Below, one piece after another: positions 1 to 5,688 of a stretch of 5,749 bases of DNA. A program made the position numbers and the translations under genes. The stretch is from NCBI GenBank assembly GCA_041476585.1, contig JBGOTT010000269.1, positions 1 to 5,749 of the forward strand, given 5' to 3'. The notes under the pieces are model-generated. The model did not search any database, was not told the origin of the DNA, and saw nothing but the letters and a program-made list of their open reading frames with translations. The DNA is from JADGRQ01 sp041476585 (GTDB lineage Bacteria > Pseudomonadota > Gammaproteobacteria > Burkholderiales > SG8-39). The first letter of the stretch is position 1, and each line of letters opens with the position of its first letter.

Positions 1-85
1 AACTGAGCCCGGCGCACCGGGCGGCGAGAAGGACGAGGTCCGCGTCAAGGCCGGCATCGACAAGGTCGCCGACCTGCTCAAGTGA
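1..85 (+). CDS. C-terminal fragment of an unidentified protein
   Basis: The frame starting at base 2 is open from the window edge to a TGA at 83-85. It encodes 27 residues, beginning TEPGAPGGEKDEVRVK and ending GIDKVADLLK. The composition is charged and probably helical at the end, typical of a cytosolic protein's C-terminus. The codons are GC-rich at third positions, like the genes downstream, which supports real coding. I do not recognise the family from so short a tail. It lies on the same strand as the Bug gene but 151 bases upstream of it, and a separate strong ribosome binding site precedes that gene, so co-transcription is possible but not shown. Confidence 0.55.
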   Translation, partial: TEPGAPGGEKDEVRVKAGIDKVADLLK

Positions 86-236
86 TCCCGCTGCGCGAGT
101 TGCTTTTGCATCGAGGAAACAACCTTAGGGGCTTTCAGAAAAAAAACCGCCTCGATCGGTTCGTCGCCTTGCGCCTTAGCGAGCTGCGATTTGAGTAGAA
201 TCTGAAAACGGGACGAACCGGGAAAGAGGAGGAAAC
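86..236 (+). promoter_or_regulatory. 5' region of the Bug-FAH pair with strong RBS
   Basis: This 151-base gap ends in a perfect AGGAGG at 227-232, four bases before the ATG at 237, which fixes that start. The gap is richer in A and T than the flanking genes and has a run of eight A at about 140-147. A TAGAAT at 196-201 could serve as a -10 element, but I see no convincing -35 at 16-18 bases; the nearest TTGCGC at 169-174 is 21 bases away. The promoter call is therefore weak, while the ribosome binding site is clear. No terminator hairpin with a T run was seen for the upstream gene. Confidence 0.45.
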
Positions 237-1202
237 ATGAGACTTGCCAACGTCGCCGCGGCATTCTTCGCCGCCGTCGTCAGCTTTTGCGCCTGCGCGC
301 AGCCGTATCCCAGCCGCCCCATCACGATGATCGTGCCGTTCCCGCCGGGCGGCATCGCGGACATCACCGGCCGTCCCTTCGCCGTGTCGATGTCGAAAAT
401 CCTCGGGCAGAACATCGTGGTGGAGAACAAGGCCGGCGCCGGCGGCGCGGTGGGGCACGCCCAGGTCGCGCGCGCGAAGCCCGACGGCTACACCATCATG
501 ATGGCGCTGTCCTCGATCGCCATCATTCCCATGTCGGACGAGGTGAACGGCCGCCAGCCGACCTACCAGATGTCCGACTTCACGCCGATCGCGCTGGTCT
601 CGGCGGATCCTACCGTGCTGCTCGTGCCCGCCGATAGTCCGTGGAAAACGCTGAACGACCTGGTCGCCGACGCCAAGGCGCTCCCCGGCAAGATCAGCTA
701 CAGCTCCTCCGGAATCTACGGCACCACCCACACCTGTTTCGAGATGTTCGCCCAGGCCGCGGGCATCAAGATGCTTCACGTACCCTACAAGGGCGGCGGG
801 CCGTCGATGGCCGCGCTCCTCGGGAACGAGGTCAACATCACGGCGCAGTCGCCAGGCGTCGCGAACCCGCACGTGAAATCGGGGAAGGTCCGGGTGCTGG
901 GCTCCTGGGGCGGCAAGCGACTGCCCTCGCTTGCCGACATCCCGACCATGAAGGAGCTGGGGTACGAAGCCGAGTTTTACATCTGGGCCGGGCTGTTCGC
1001 GCCGGCCGGGCTGCCGCAGGAAGTGGCGGCGAGACTGCGAGCGGCTGCACGCCAGGTGGTGCAGGAGCAGAACTTCCGCAACGCCATGGCGGGCATGAAC
1101 ACGCCGATCGACTTCCGCGAGGGCGCCGAGTTCGACGCGTTTCTCGGCAGCGACGGCAGGCGGCTCGCCGACGTGATTCGCAAGATGGGGAAGACGCAAT
1201 GA
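237..1202 (+). CDS. Bug/TctC-family tripartite tricarboxylate transporter solute-binding protein
   Basis: Predicted periplasmic binding protein of 321 residues, the usual length for the Bug family, which captures small carboxylates or related molecules. Residues 1-21 form a signal peptide with a hydrophobic core and a likely cleavage after CACA, just before QPYPSRP. Family motifs appear in order: YPSRPITMIVPFPPGG (24-39) followed by an Asp at 42 often involved in ligand binding; VVENKAGAGG (61-70); KPDGYT (81-86); HVPYKGGGPS (181-190); and LPSLADIPTMKELGYE (229-244). No lipobox is evident. The ATG is set by an AGGAGG four bases upstream. The TGA overlaps the start of the FAH gene in an ATGA. 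No TctA or TctB membrane genes are present, as is common for the many orphan Bug proteins of Burkholderiales. The ligand cannot be read from the sequence. Confidence 0.95.
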   Translation: MRLANVAAAFFAAVVSFCACAQPYPSRPITMIVPFPPGGIADITGRPFAVSMSKILGQNIVVENKAGAGGAVGHAQVARAKPDGYTIMMALSSIAIIPMSDEVNGRQPTYQMSDFTPIALVSADPTVLLVPADSPWKTLNDLVADAKALPGKISYSSSGIYGTTHTCFEMFAQAAGIKMLHVPYKGGGPSMAALLGNEVNITAQSPGVANPHVKSGKVRVLGSWGGKRLPSLADIPTMKELGYEAEFYIWAGLFAPAGLPQEVAARLRAAARQVVQEQNFRNAMAGMNTPIDFREGAEFDAFLGSDGRRLADVIRKMGKTQ

Positions 1203-2152
1203 AGGTTTGCACGTATGTCCGCGACGGCAGGGAGCGCCTCGGTTTCGTCGTCGGAGCCGAGGTGGTCGACGCGCTCGATGCCGCCGGCGGCGAAGCGCCG
1301 GAGCATTTCGCCGGCATGCTCGCTTTCATCCGCTCGGGCGACTCCGGGCGGCGCGCGGCGGAGGCGCTCATCGCGAAGGCGCCGGCGAGCGCCCGCGTGC
1401 CGCTCTCCTCGGCCAAGCTCGCGCCGCCGATCCGGCCCTCGACGATGTTGTGCAGCGGCAGCAACTACACCGATCACAACAAGGAGAAGGCCAACACGCC
1501 GATCTCCGGCAAGGAACCCGAGTTTTTCGTCAAGACCGCCGACTGCGTGATCGGGCCCGGCGACAGCATCATCCACGACGAGCGGCTGACGAAAAAACTT
1601 GACAGCGAGACCGAGCTCGCCATCGTCATTGGCAAGCCGGGCCGGCACATCCCGGCGGAGCGGGCGCTCGAGCACGTGTTCGGCTATACCATCGTGAACG
1701 ACGTCACGGCGCGCGAGCGCCAGGTGCGCCGCAACGAGCAGGGATTCACCTGGTACGAGGTGGGCCGCGGCAAATGCTTCGAGACCTCTGCACCGACCGG
1801 CCCCTGGATCGTGACCGCCGACGAAATCGGCGACCCGCAGCGCCTGCGGCTGCGCACCCGGATCAACGGCGAGCTGCGCCAGTCCGCCTCGACCGGCAAC
1901 ATGATCTTCTCGTGCGCCCAGCTGATTCACTTCTTCTCGATCAGCATGACGCTCAAGCCGGGCATGGTCATCATCACCGGCACGCCGGGCGGCACCGCAT
2001 GGTCGACCGACCCGGAGCTTGGCGGCAAGTGGGTCGGGGGCGACGGCAGCGAGGAACTGGTGCCGGCGAAGGGCTATCTCAAGCCCGGCGACGTGATCGA
2101 ATGCGAGATGGAGAAGATCGGCGTGCTGCGCAACGTCGTCGCAACCGCGTAG
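1199..2152 (+). CDS. fumarylacetoacetate hydrolase family protein
   Basis: Cytosolic enzyme of 317 residues in the FAH superfamily, whose members hydrolyse, decarboxylate or isomerise 2-oxo/enol acids in aromatic and other catabolic pathways. An N-terminal region of about 80 residues precedes the FAH fold. Motifs seen are SNYTDHNKE (88-96, with the family His at 93), FFVK (109-112), GPGDSI (119-124), the acidic metal site SETEL (136-140) plus IVNDVTAR (165-172, Asp168), and TGTPGG (260-265) where many relatives have TGTPAG. A stretch at about 267-290 (rich in Gly, Trp and Glu) looks like a subfamily extension. I chose the ATG at 1199, although the frame is open far upstream. It overlaps the Bug stop as ATGA, lies eight bases after GGGG, and gives a normal family N-terminus (MKVCTYVRDG). 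Translational coupling to the Bug gene is likely. The substrate is not determined; a 2-hydroxyhepta-dienedioate isomerase or ureidoglycolate-lyase-like role is possible. Confidence 0.93.
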   Translation: MKVCTYVRDGRERLGFVVGAEVVDALDAAGGEAPEHFAGMLAFIRSGDSGRRAAEALIAKAPASARVPLSSAKLAPPIRPSTMLCSGSNYTDHNKEKANTPISGKEPEFFVKTADCVIGPGDSIIHDERLTKKLDSETELAIVIGKPGRHIPAERALEHVFGYTIVNDVTARERQVRRNEQGFTWYEVGRGKCFETSAPTGPWIVTADEIGDPQRLRLRTRINGELRQSASTGNMIFSCAQLIHFFSISMTLKPGMVIITGTPGGTAWSTDPELGGKWVGGDGSEELVPAKGYLKPGDVIECEMEKIGVLRNVVATA

Positions 2153-2219
2153 TGTGACCCGCTCGAATGCCCCAAATGCAAAAGCCCGATGCGCTGCCCG
2201 ACATCCTATCGTTCGGCTT
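2153..2219. other. convergent intergenic gap
   Basis: Only 67 bases separate the stop of the FAH gene from the stop of the facing DUF6282 gene. I looked for a shared bidirectional terminator and found no strong GC stem followed by a T run on either strand. Termination may be Rho-dependent or may rely on collision of the facing transcripts. Confidence 0.5.
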
Positions 2220-3212
2220 CTATTCCGCAAGCCCCAGCAGCCGCGCCGGATTGCGCTTCATCATCTTGTCGATGTCGGCCTGCGATACGCCCGCCGCGCG
2301 GACCGCGGCCACCTGGTTTTCGATGCCATCGGGCGGCGTCATCATGCCCTGCTGGCCAAGGTCGGTCGAGAGCACCAGGTGGTCGGCGCCGATGTCCTTG
2401 ACTGCCTGCGCCACGGCCTTCTCATCCACGCGGTCCCAATGCGTCATCCATTGATACTGCGCGTTCGGCCCGGTCAAGAACTGCAGATAGCAGATCTCGA
2501 TGTAGCCGCCCATCTGCGCGACCTGCTTCGCTTGTTCGGTTGAAAGGCCAGGGATGTTGGTCAGGCCATGGGTGACGAGGATATTCTTCACGCCGAGTTC
2601 GCGCGCGCGTTTGGTCACCGCGACTACTTCTTCGGCATGCACGTGGCCCGTCGCCAGCACCAGATTCTCGCGCGCAATGATCTTGAGCACTTCCTCCATC
2701 TGCGGCGTGACCTGCCCGTTAGGCGCCACCAGCAGGCCTGACTTGTTCTTGTCGACCAGGGTCTTGATGTGCTTGTCCGAGTCGAACGTGGGCAGCCACA
2801 CGATCTTGCCGCGGCTCCCCGACATGCGGTGCATCCATTCGACCGCCGCAGGATTAATTCCGCCCACCGAGTTGTTGAGCACGATTCCGCCCCAGACTTC
2901 GATGCCAGGGACCTGCTGCATGGCAAGCGCCGCGCGGTCGGCGGTGGTGACGACGTGATTCTTGAGCACGATGCCGCGCATGCCCTTGCGCCGCGCGATC
3001 GTCGCCAACTCGATGTCGGTGAGCGAGCGCCCAAACACATCGGGGTCCGGGTGCACGTGCATGTCGATCACCCCGGCGGCGGGGCTAACCTTGGGTGGCG
3101 GCGGCGGAAACCCGACTTGCGAAAACGCGAAGCCGGATGCGCACAGCGCAAAACCTGCCGCAATGATGCGGAGGCCTTGGATTGTAAATACTTGGCGATG
3201 ATGAATCTTCAT
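2220..3212 (-). CDS. exported DUF6282-type metal-dependent hydrolase
   Basis: A 330-residue protein of the amidohydrolase-like DUF6282 type. Residues 1-31 look like a signal peptide (basic start MKIHHR, hydrophobic core near 14-30, likely cleavage around FAFSQ), so the enzyme probably acts in the periplasm. A proline run (PPPPP, 36-40) links it to the catalytic domain. Probable metal-site residues follow the amidohydrolase order: the HVH pair His52 and His54 in IDMHVHPDPD (49-58), Lys84 in IVLKNH (a candidate carboxylated Lys), His190 and His192 in ATGHVHAEE, His215 in VTHGL, and Asp284 in LSTDLGQ. The ATG is supported by GGGAGG at 3219-3224, six bases before it. It lies downstream of the other minus-strand amidohydrolase with a 275-base gap, so it may share that transcript or have its own promoter. 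The family name comes from recalled motif patterns; the reaction is unknown. Confidence 0.85.
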   Translation of the reverse strand: MKIHHRQVFTIQGLRIIAAGFALCASGFAFSQVGFPPPPPKVSPAAGVIDMHVHPDPDVFGRSLTDIELATIARRKGMRGIVLKNHVVTTADRAALAMQQVPGIEVWGGIVLNNSVGGINPAAVEWMHRMSGSRGKIVWLPTFDSDKHIKTLVDKNKSGLLVAPNGQVTPQMEEVLKIIARENLVLATGHVHAEEVVAVTKRARELGVKNILVTHGLTNIPGLSTEQAKQVAQMGGYIEICYLQFLTGPNAQYQWMTHWDRVDEKAVAQAVKDIGADHLVLSTDLGQQGMMTPPDGIENQVAAVRAAGVSQADIDKMMKRNPARLLGLAE

Positions 3213-3487
3213 GGTGCACCTCCCATATAGCGGAAACAGTAGTCGGAACGCTTGTTGTATTTATCTGTGTCATCTTGGCATCTTTGGGGACTTCAGTCCA
3301 CATGTCTCGCCCGGCCAATATGAACCTGCAAAATGCAAAATCGCCAGGGACGCCGGCGCGCCGGTGAGAAGTAAGGCGCGCGCTGCTCGCAATCGGGGCG
3401 TTGTAGAGGGCTTTTGACGGCGCGCAGATGACGCCGAACAAATGACCGAAAATCACCCACTCGATTCCCGGAGGAGCCGTAAGTTGT
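3213..3487 (-). promoter_or_regulatory. leader/intergenic region of the DUF6282 gene
   Basis: This 275-base spacer separates the two minus-strand hydrolase genes. The part next to the DUF6282 start (about 3221-3330) is clearly richer in A and T than the surrounding coding DNA, as expected for a promoter or leader, but I could not identify a convincing -35/-10 pair. It holds two notable symmetric sites: GGACTTCAGTCC at 3288-3299 (five-base arms around TC), and CCGGCGCGCCGG at 3353-3364, a perfect 12-base palindrome. Either could be an operator or form a small hairpin. The ribosome binding site GGGAGG (3219-3224) is at its end. A GTG-started minus-strand frame (3085-3456) runs through here and into the DUF6282 gene, but it shows no recognisable protein. 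Confidence 0.4.
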
Positions 3488-5155
3488 TTAAGGCCTGCCG
3501 GTGAAAACCACCTTGCCGCCCACCACGGTCATCACCGATTCGATGCGAGCGATCTCGCCGGCTGGCACGCTGAAATAGTCGCGGTCGAGGATCGCAAAGT
3601 CCGCGAGCTTGCCGACTTCGAGCGAGCCGCGCTTGTCTTCGTCGAAGCTGAACCATGCGCTGCTCAGCGTGTAGAGCCGCAGTGCCTGTTCGCGCGTGGG
3701 CGTTTCGTCCGGACCGCGCAAGGTGGTGCCGCCGACCGTCTTGCCGTCCAGCATCCATTGCAGCGCGACGAACGGGTTGTACGAGGCGACGCGGTGCGCA
3801 TCGGTGCCGGCGCCCACGTGCACGCCCGTGCGCAAGGCCGTCATGATCGGTGGCATGCGGCGTGCCGCCTCGGCGCGCCTTGCGAGTTCCTGGTCGCCCT
3901 GGAAGTACATCGCGTCCTGCATGGTCCAGCCCACGCCCAGCGCCTTCATGCGCTCAAACGTTGCCGCGGAGCCGTCGTTCAAATGCGCGATCGACCAGCG
4001 CAAGCCGGTGATCGGCGTCTCGCGGTTGACGCGCTCAAAGAGATCCAACAGCTGCCCGACCGATTTGTTCTCCTGCCAGTGGATGGTCAGCGTGAGCCCC
4101 TGCTGCGCGGCCCAGCGGATGATGGCGTAAAACTTCTCCTTCGCCTCCTCGCTGGGAGCGTCGTTGTTGTAGGTGGCGGCGGTGATGCGCTCGCCGATGC
4201 CGTTGAAGTGCAGCATGTCGTCGCCGAAACCCATGGGCAGCATCTGCGCGAGGTTGCGGAATTCGGCAAGCTCGGCGCCGTTGTTCTGCGAAAAGAGACT
4301 GTAGGCGACGCGCACCGTCAGGCCGCGTTCGCGCCAGACGCGGAACAGTGCGGCGTACTGCGACGAGGCGATATTGAAGCCGCCCGGATCGAGCACTCCG
4401 GTGATGCCGAGGCGGTTCAGTTCGCTGAAAAACTTGCGCGTGCCGGCCACGTTGTCCTCGAAAGTCGGGCGGGGCAATTTGTCGAATTGCGCGGAGACGC
4501 TGAGGATGTCGCCGCCCAGCCAGCCGGTGGGCACACCCTCGGCATTGCGCTCGATGCTCATGCGCGGCGGCGGATCGGCCTCGGGCGGCATGTTCAACGC
4601 GGCCCGGGCCTTGGGCGTCAGCAGGAGCGAGCTGTAGAACAGCTGTACGTAGACCGGATTGTCGGGCGCGGCGGCCGTCAGCTCGGCGAGGGTGGGACGC
4701 CGCTTCTCCGCGAACTGCTGTTCGGTCCAGCCGCCGGCGACAATCAGCCAGGCGCCCGGGCGCGCATTGCGCGCCGCCTCGCGCATGCGTTCGAGCGCTT
4801 CGGCAATGGTGCGCGCGCCTATCCAGTTGACCTCGGTGGAGAAGCTGAGCGCCGCGCGGATGGCGTGCATGTGCGAGTCGATCAGCCCCGGCACGACCGT
4901 GCGGCCGCCGGCGTCGATCTTGCGCGTGTGCGGGCCGGCGAGCGCGAGGATCGCGGCGTCGGGGCCGAGCGCGATGATTTTGCCGTCCCGCACCGCCATC
5001 GCCTGCGCGGTGGACGAGCGCTCGTCGAGCGTCGCAATTTTGGCGTTGGAGACGATGAGCTCGGCGGGTTGTGCCAGGGCGGTTCGCGCCAAGGCCGCCA
5101 GCAGCAGGAATGCGAGGCCGGCGAACCGGTGGCCTGAAGAATTCGATCCAGTCAT
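3488..5155 (-). CDS. exported YtcJ-like amidohydrolase (amidohydrolase family 3)
   Basis: A 555-residue metal-dependent amidohydrolase, full length for the YtcJ-like group, which hydrolyses C-N bonds in amides, often cyclic or N-acyl ones. Residues 1-28 form a signal peptide (hydrophobic core FAGLAFLLLAALA, likely cleavage after TALA, before QPAEL), implying periplasmic location. A small N-terminal beta domain (about 31-90) leads to VVPGLIDSHMHA (87-98) with metal ligands His95 and His97. Further ligands are His359 in LTIHWQ, His391 in SIAHLND, and the catalytic Asp452 in GAGTDAHR. The composite beta domain closes near the end (GSLEVGKLADFAILD, 510-524). At the place where many relatives carry a carboxylated Lys followed by DG, this protein has NGIGER (318-323) instead. 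The ATG is preceded by AGGGAG six bases away. It is the first gene of the minus-strand pair and is divergent from the selenoprotein gene. The substrate is unknown. Confidence 0.93.
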   Translation of the reverse strand: MTGSNSSGHRFAGLAFLLLAALARTALAQPAELIVSNAKIATLDERSSTAQAMAVRDGKIIALGPDAAILALAGPHTRKIDAGGRTVVPGLIDSHMHAIRAALSFSTEVNWIGARTIAEALERMREAARNARPGAWLIVAGGWTEQQFAEKRRPTLAELTAAAPDNPVYVQLFYSSLLLTPKARAALNMPPEADPPPRMSIERNAEGVPTGWLGGDILSVSAQFDKLPRPTFEDNVAGTRKFFSELNRLGITGVLDPGGFNIASSQYAALFRVWRERGLTVRVAYSLFSQNNGAELAEFRNLAQMLPMGFGDDMLHFNGIGERITAATYNNDAPSEEAKEKFYAIIRWAAQQGLTLTIHWQENKSVGQLLDLFERVNRETPITGLRWSIAHLNDGSAATFERMKALGVGWTMQDAMYFQGDQELARRAEAARRMPPIMTALRTGVHVGAGTDAHRVASYNPFVALQWMLDGKTVGGTTLRGPDETPTREQALRLYTLSSAWFSFDEDKRGSLEVGKLADFAILDRDYFSVPAGEIARIESVMTVVGGKVVFTGRP

Positions 5156-5213
5156 TGCAGGCTCCCTGGGTTCATTGTTTTTGATAGCAATCTCGGTTCA
5201 TCCGGGTTCTGCG

Positions 5214-5250
5214 TGGGATAGCTTGCCTTAGCCTGGAACGGCTTATCCCA
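5214..5250. repeat. nested inverted repeat
   Basis: TGGGATA at 5214-5220 is the exact reverse complement of TATCCCA at 5244-5250. Inside, AGCC (5230-5233) pairs with GGCT (5240-5243), leaving a six-base loop TGGAAC, so the two stems could stack on their 3' side. There is no T run, so it is not a classic terminator. It could be a regulator's binding site for the divergent promoters or an RNA leader structure. Function is unknown. Confidence 0.35.
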
Positions 5251-5404
5251 TTAACAGGCTGCGCTCAGCAGGAGAGAATTGATATGGCCCGTCCAGCCAA
5301 AAGCCGAGGATTCTTGATGCTGCGCAAACTGTAACCGTCAGAGAGCGTGCGGTTCCGGGTTTTTCGCGCGCAACCGGTAAACTGATCACTTGCGGCTAGG
5401 CAAG

Positions 5405-5416
5405 GTTGCCGGCAAC
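5405..5416. promoter_or_regulatory. perfect 12-base palindrome before the selenoprotein RBS
   Basis: GTTGCCGGCAAC is fully self-complementary and ends one base before the GAGG ribosome binding site of the selenoprotein gene. As DNA it could be a dimeric repressor site. As RNA it cannot form a good hairpin without a loop, so a DNA-level role is more plausible. It could also be chance in GC-rich DNA. Confidence 0.3.
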
Positions 5417-5428
5417 GAGGTAATGACC

Positions 5429-5644
5429 ATGGCGATCCGCATTCATTACCGCTCTGGCTGAGGCTACAAACCCGAAGCCCTCCGTGTGAAGGCTTGGATT
5501 GAGACTCGCGGGCGCGGGCCGGTTGACGTCCAGCCCGGAAAGTCGGGCCAGTTCGACGTCGTCATCGACGAAAAGCTCGTCTACTCGCGCTACCAGACGG
5601 GACGGTTCCCGTCGGACGCCGATCTGGAGAAGATCAAGCTCTAG
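5429..5644 (+). CDS. SelW-like (Rdx family) selenoprotein with in-frame TGA
   Basis: Read with the TGA at 5459-5461 as selenocysteine (U), this is a complete 71-residue protein ending in TAG (5642-5644). The N-terminus is MAIRIHYRSGUGYKPEALR, with a beta strand and then U11 followed by GYKP, exactly where Rdx/SelW proteins have their CxxU or CxxC site. The rest, GKSGQFDVVIDEKL (38-51) and VYSRYQTGRFP (52-62), fits the family's conserved C-terminal half (G.FEV..DG.LV.S....GRFP). Coding quality continues unchanged across the TGA for 60 codons, arguing against a chance stop. These small thioredoxin-like proteins are thought to act in cytosolic thiol redox reactions. Oddly, the first Cys of CxxU is Arg8 (codon CGC) and no Cys occurs anywhere. 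GAGG at 5417-5420 supports the ATG at 5429; an in-frame ATG at 5423 is too close to it. Alternatively this could be a pseudogene made by a TGC/TGG to TGA change, which I consider less likely. Confidence 0.85.
5459..5497 (+). promoter_or_regulatory. UGA codon and bacterial SECIS-like hairpin
   Basis: Downstream of the TGA (5459-5461) the RNA can fold into a stem-loop. CC (5472-5473) pairs with GG (5496-5497), G5474 is bulged, AAGCC (5475-5479) pairs with GGCTT (5491-5495), C5480 and A5490 are mismatched, TC (5481-5482) pairs with GA (5488-5489), and the apical loop is CGTGT (5483-5487). The loop begins 21 bases after the TGA and has a G in its second position. Both agree with the known bacterial SECIS pattern recognised by the elongation factor SelB (short loop, early G, loop about 16-37 bases after UGA). 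The pairing was done by eye and the upper stem is only two pairs, so this is a good but unproven candidate. Confidence 0.7.
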
Positions 5645-5649
5645 TTCGT

Positions 5650-5665
5650 GGGAGCCGAAGCTCCC
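5650..5665 (+). terminator. hairpin just after the selenoprotein stop
   Basis: GGGAGC (5650-5655) and GCTCCC (5660-5665) form a perfect six-pair GC-rich stem with a CGAA loop, starting five bases after the TAG. Two G-T wobble pairs may extend it outward. The position suits a transcript end, but no T run follows, so it is either a weak intrinsic terminator or a 3' stabilising structure. Confidence 0.4.
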
Positions 5666-5688
5666 GTCGTAACGTCCTTGCGAGTTTC

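Larger units (their letters stand above)
5156..5428. promoter_or_regulatory. divergent intergenic region with inverted repeats
   Basis: These 273 bases separate the minus-strand amidohydrolase from the plus-strand selenoprotein gene, so both promoters should lie here. On the minus strand AGGGAG (5162-5167) is the amidohydrolase ribosome binding site. On the plus strand GAGG (5417-5420) serves the selenoprotein gene, with an eight-base gap to ATG. TAAACT at 5378-5383 is a possible -10 for that gene, without a good -35. Symmetric elements are TGGGATA...TATCCCA (5214-5220 with 5244-5250) enclosing a smaller AGCC...GGCT stem, and GTTGCCGGCAAC (5405-5416), a perfect palindrome just before the GAGG. 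A 16-codon ATG frame at 5284-5334 has AGGAG upstream, but coding is unproven. No tRNA, insertion sequence or CRISPR repeat was seen. Confidence 0.5.

Noticed and set aside
641..1198. Upstream in-frame extension of the FAH gene (ATG at 641)
   Set aside because: It lies inside the Bug gene in another frame, has low-complexity Arg/Gly-rich sequence and no FAH homology. The ATG at 1199 has an RBS and gives the normal family N-terminus.
135..1199. 354-residue open frame on the minus strand
   Set aside because: Antisense shadow of the Bug gene, Arg/His-rich with no domain I recognise, and it conflicts with a well-supported RBS and gene on the plus strand.
977..2230. 417-residue open frame on the minus strand
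   Set aside because: Antisense shadow of the Bug and FAH genes caused by high GC. It is rich in His, Arg and Ala, has no recognisable domain, and the plus-strand proteins are clear family members.
3353..3364. CCGGCGCGCCGG as a terminator
   Set aside because: It is a loopless palindrome with no T run on either side, so it cannot act as a standard intrinsic terminator.
3758..5137. 459-residue open frame on the plus strand
   Set aside because: Antisense shadow of the YtcJ-like amidohydrolase, which has a signal peptide and all the expected His/Asp motifs.
5459..5461. TGA as a true stop or nonsense mutation in a pseudogene
   Set aside because: The 60 codons after it keep Rdx family conservation and normal codon use, the UGA sits exactly at the redox position, and a SECIS-like hairpin follows. 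A pseudogene is not excluded but is less likely.
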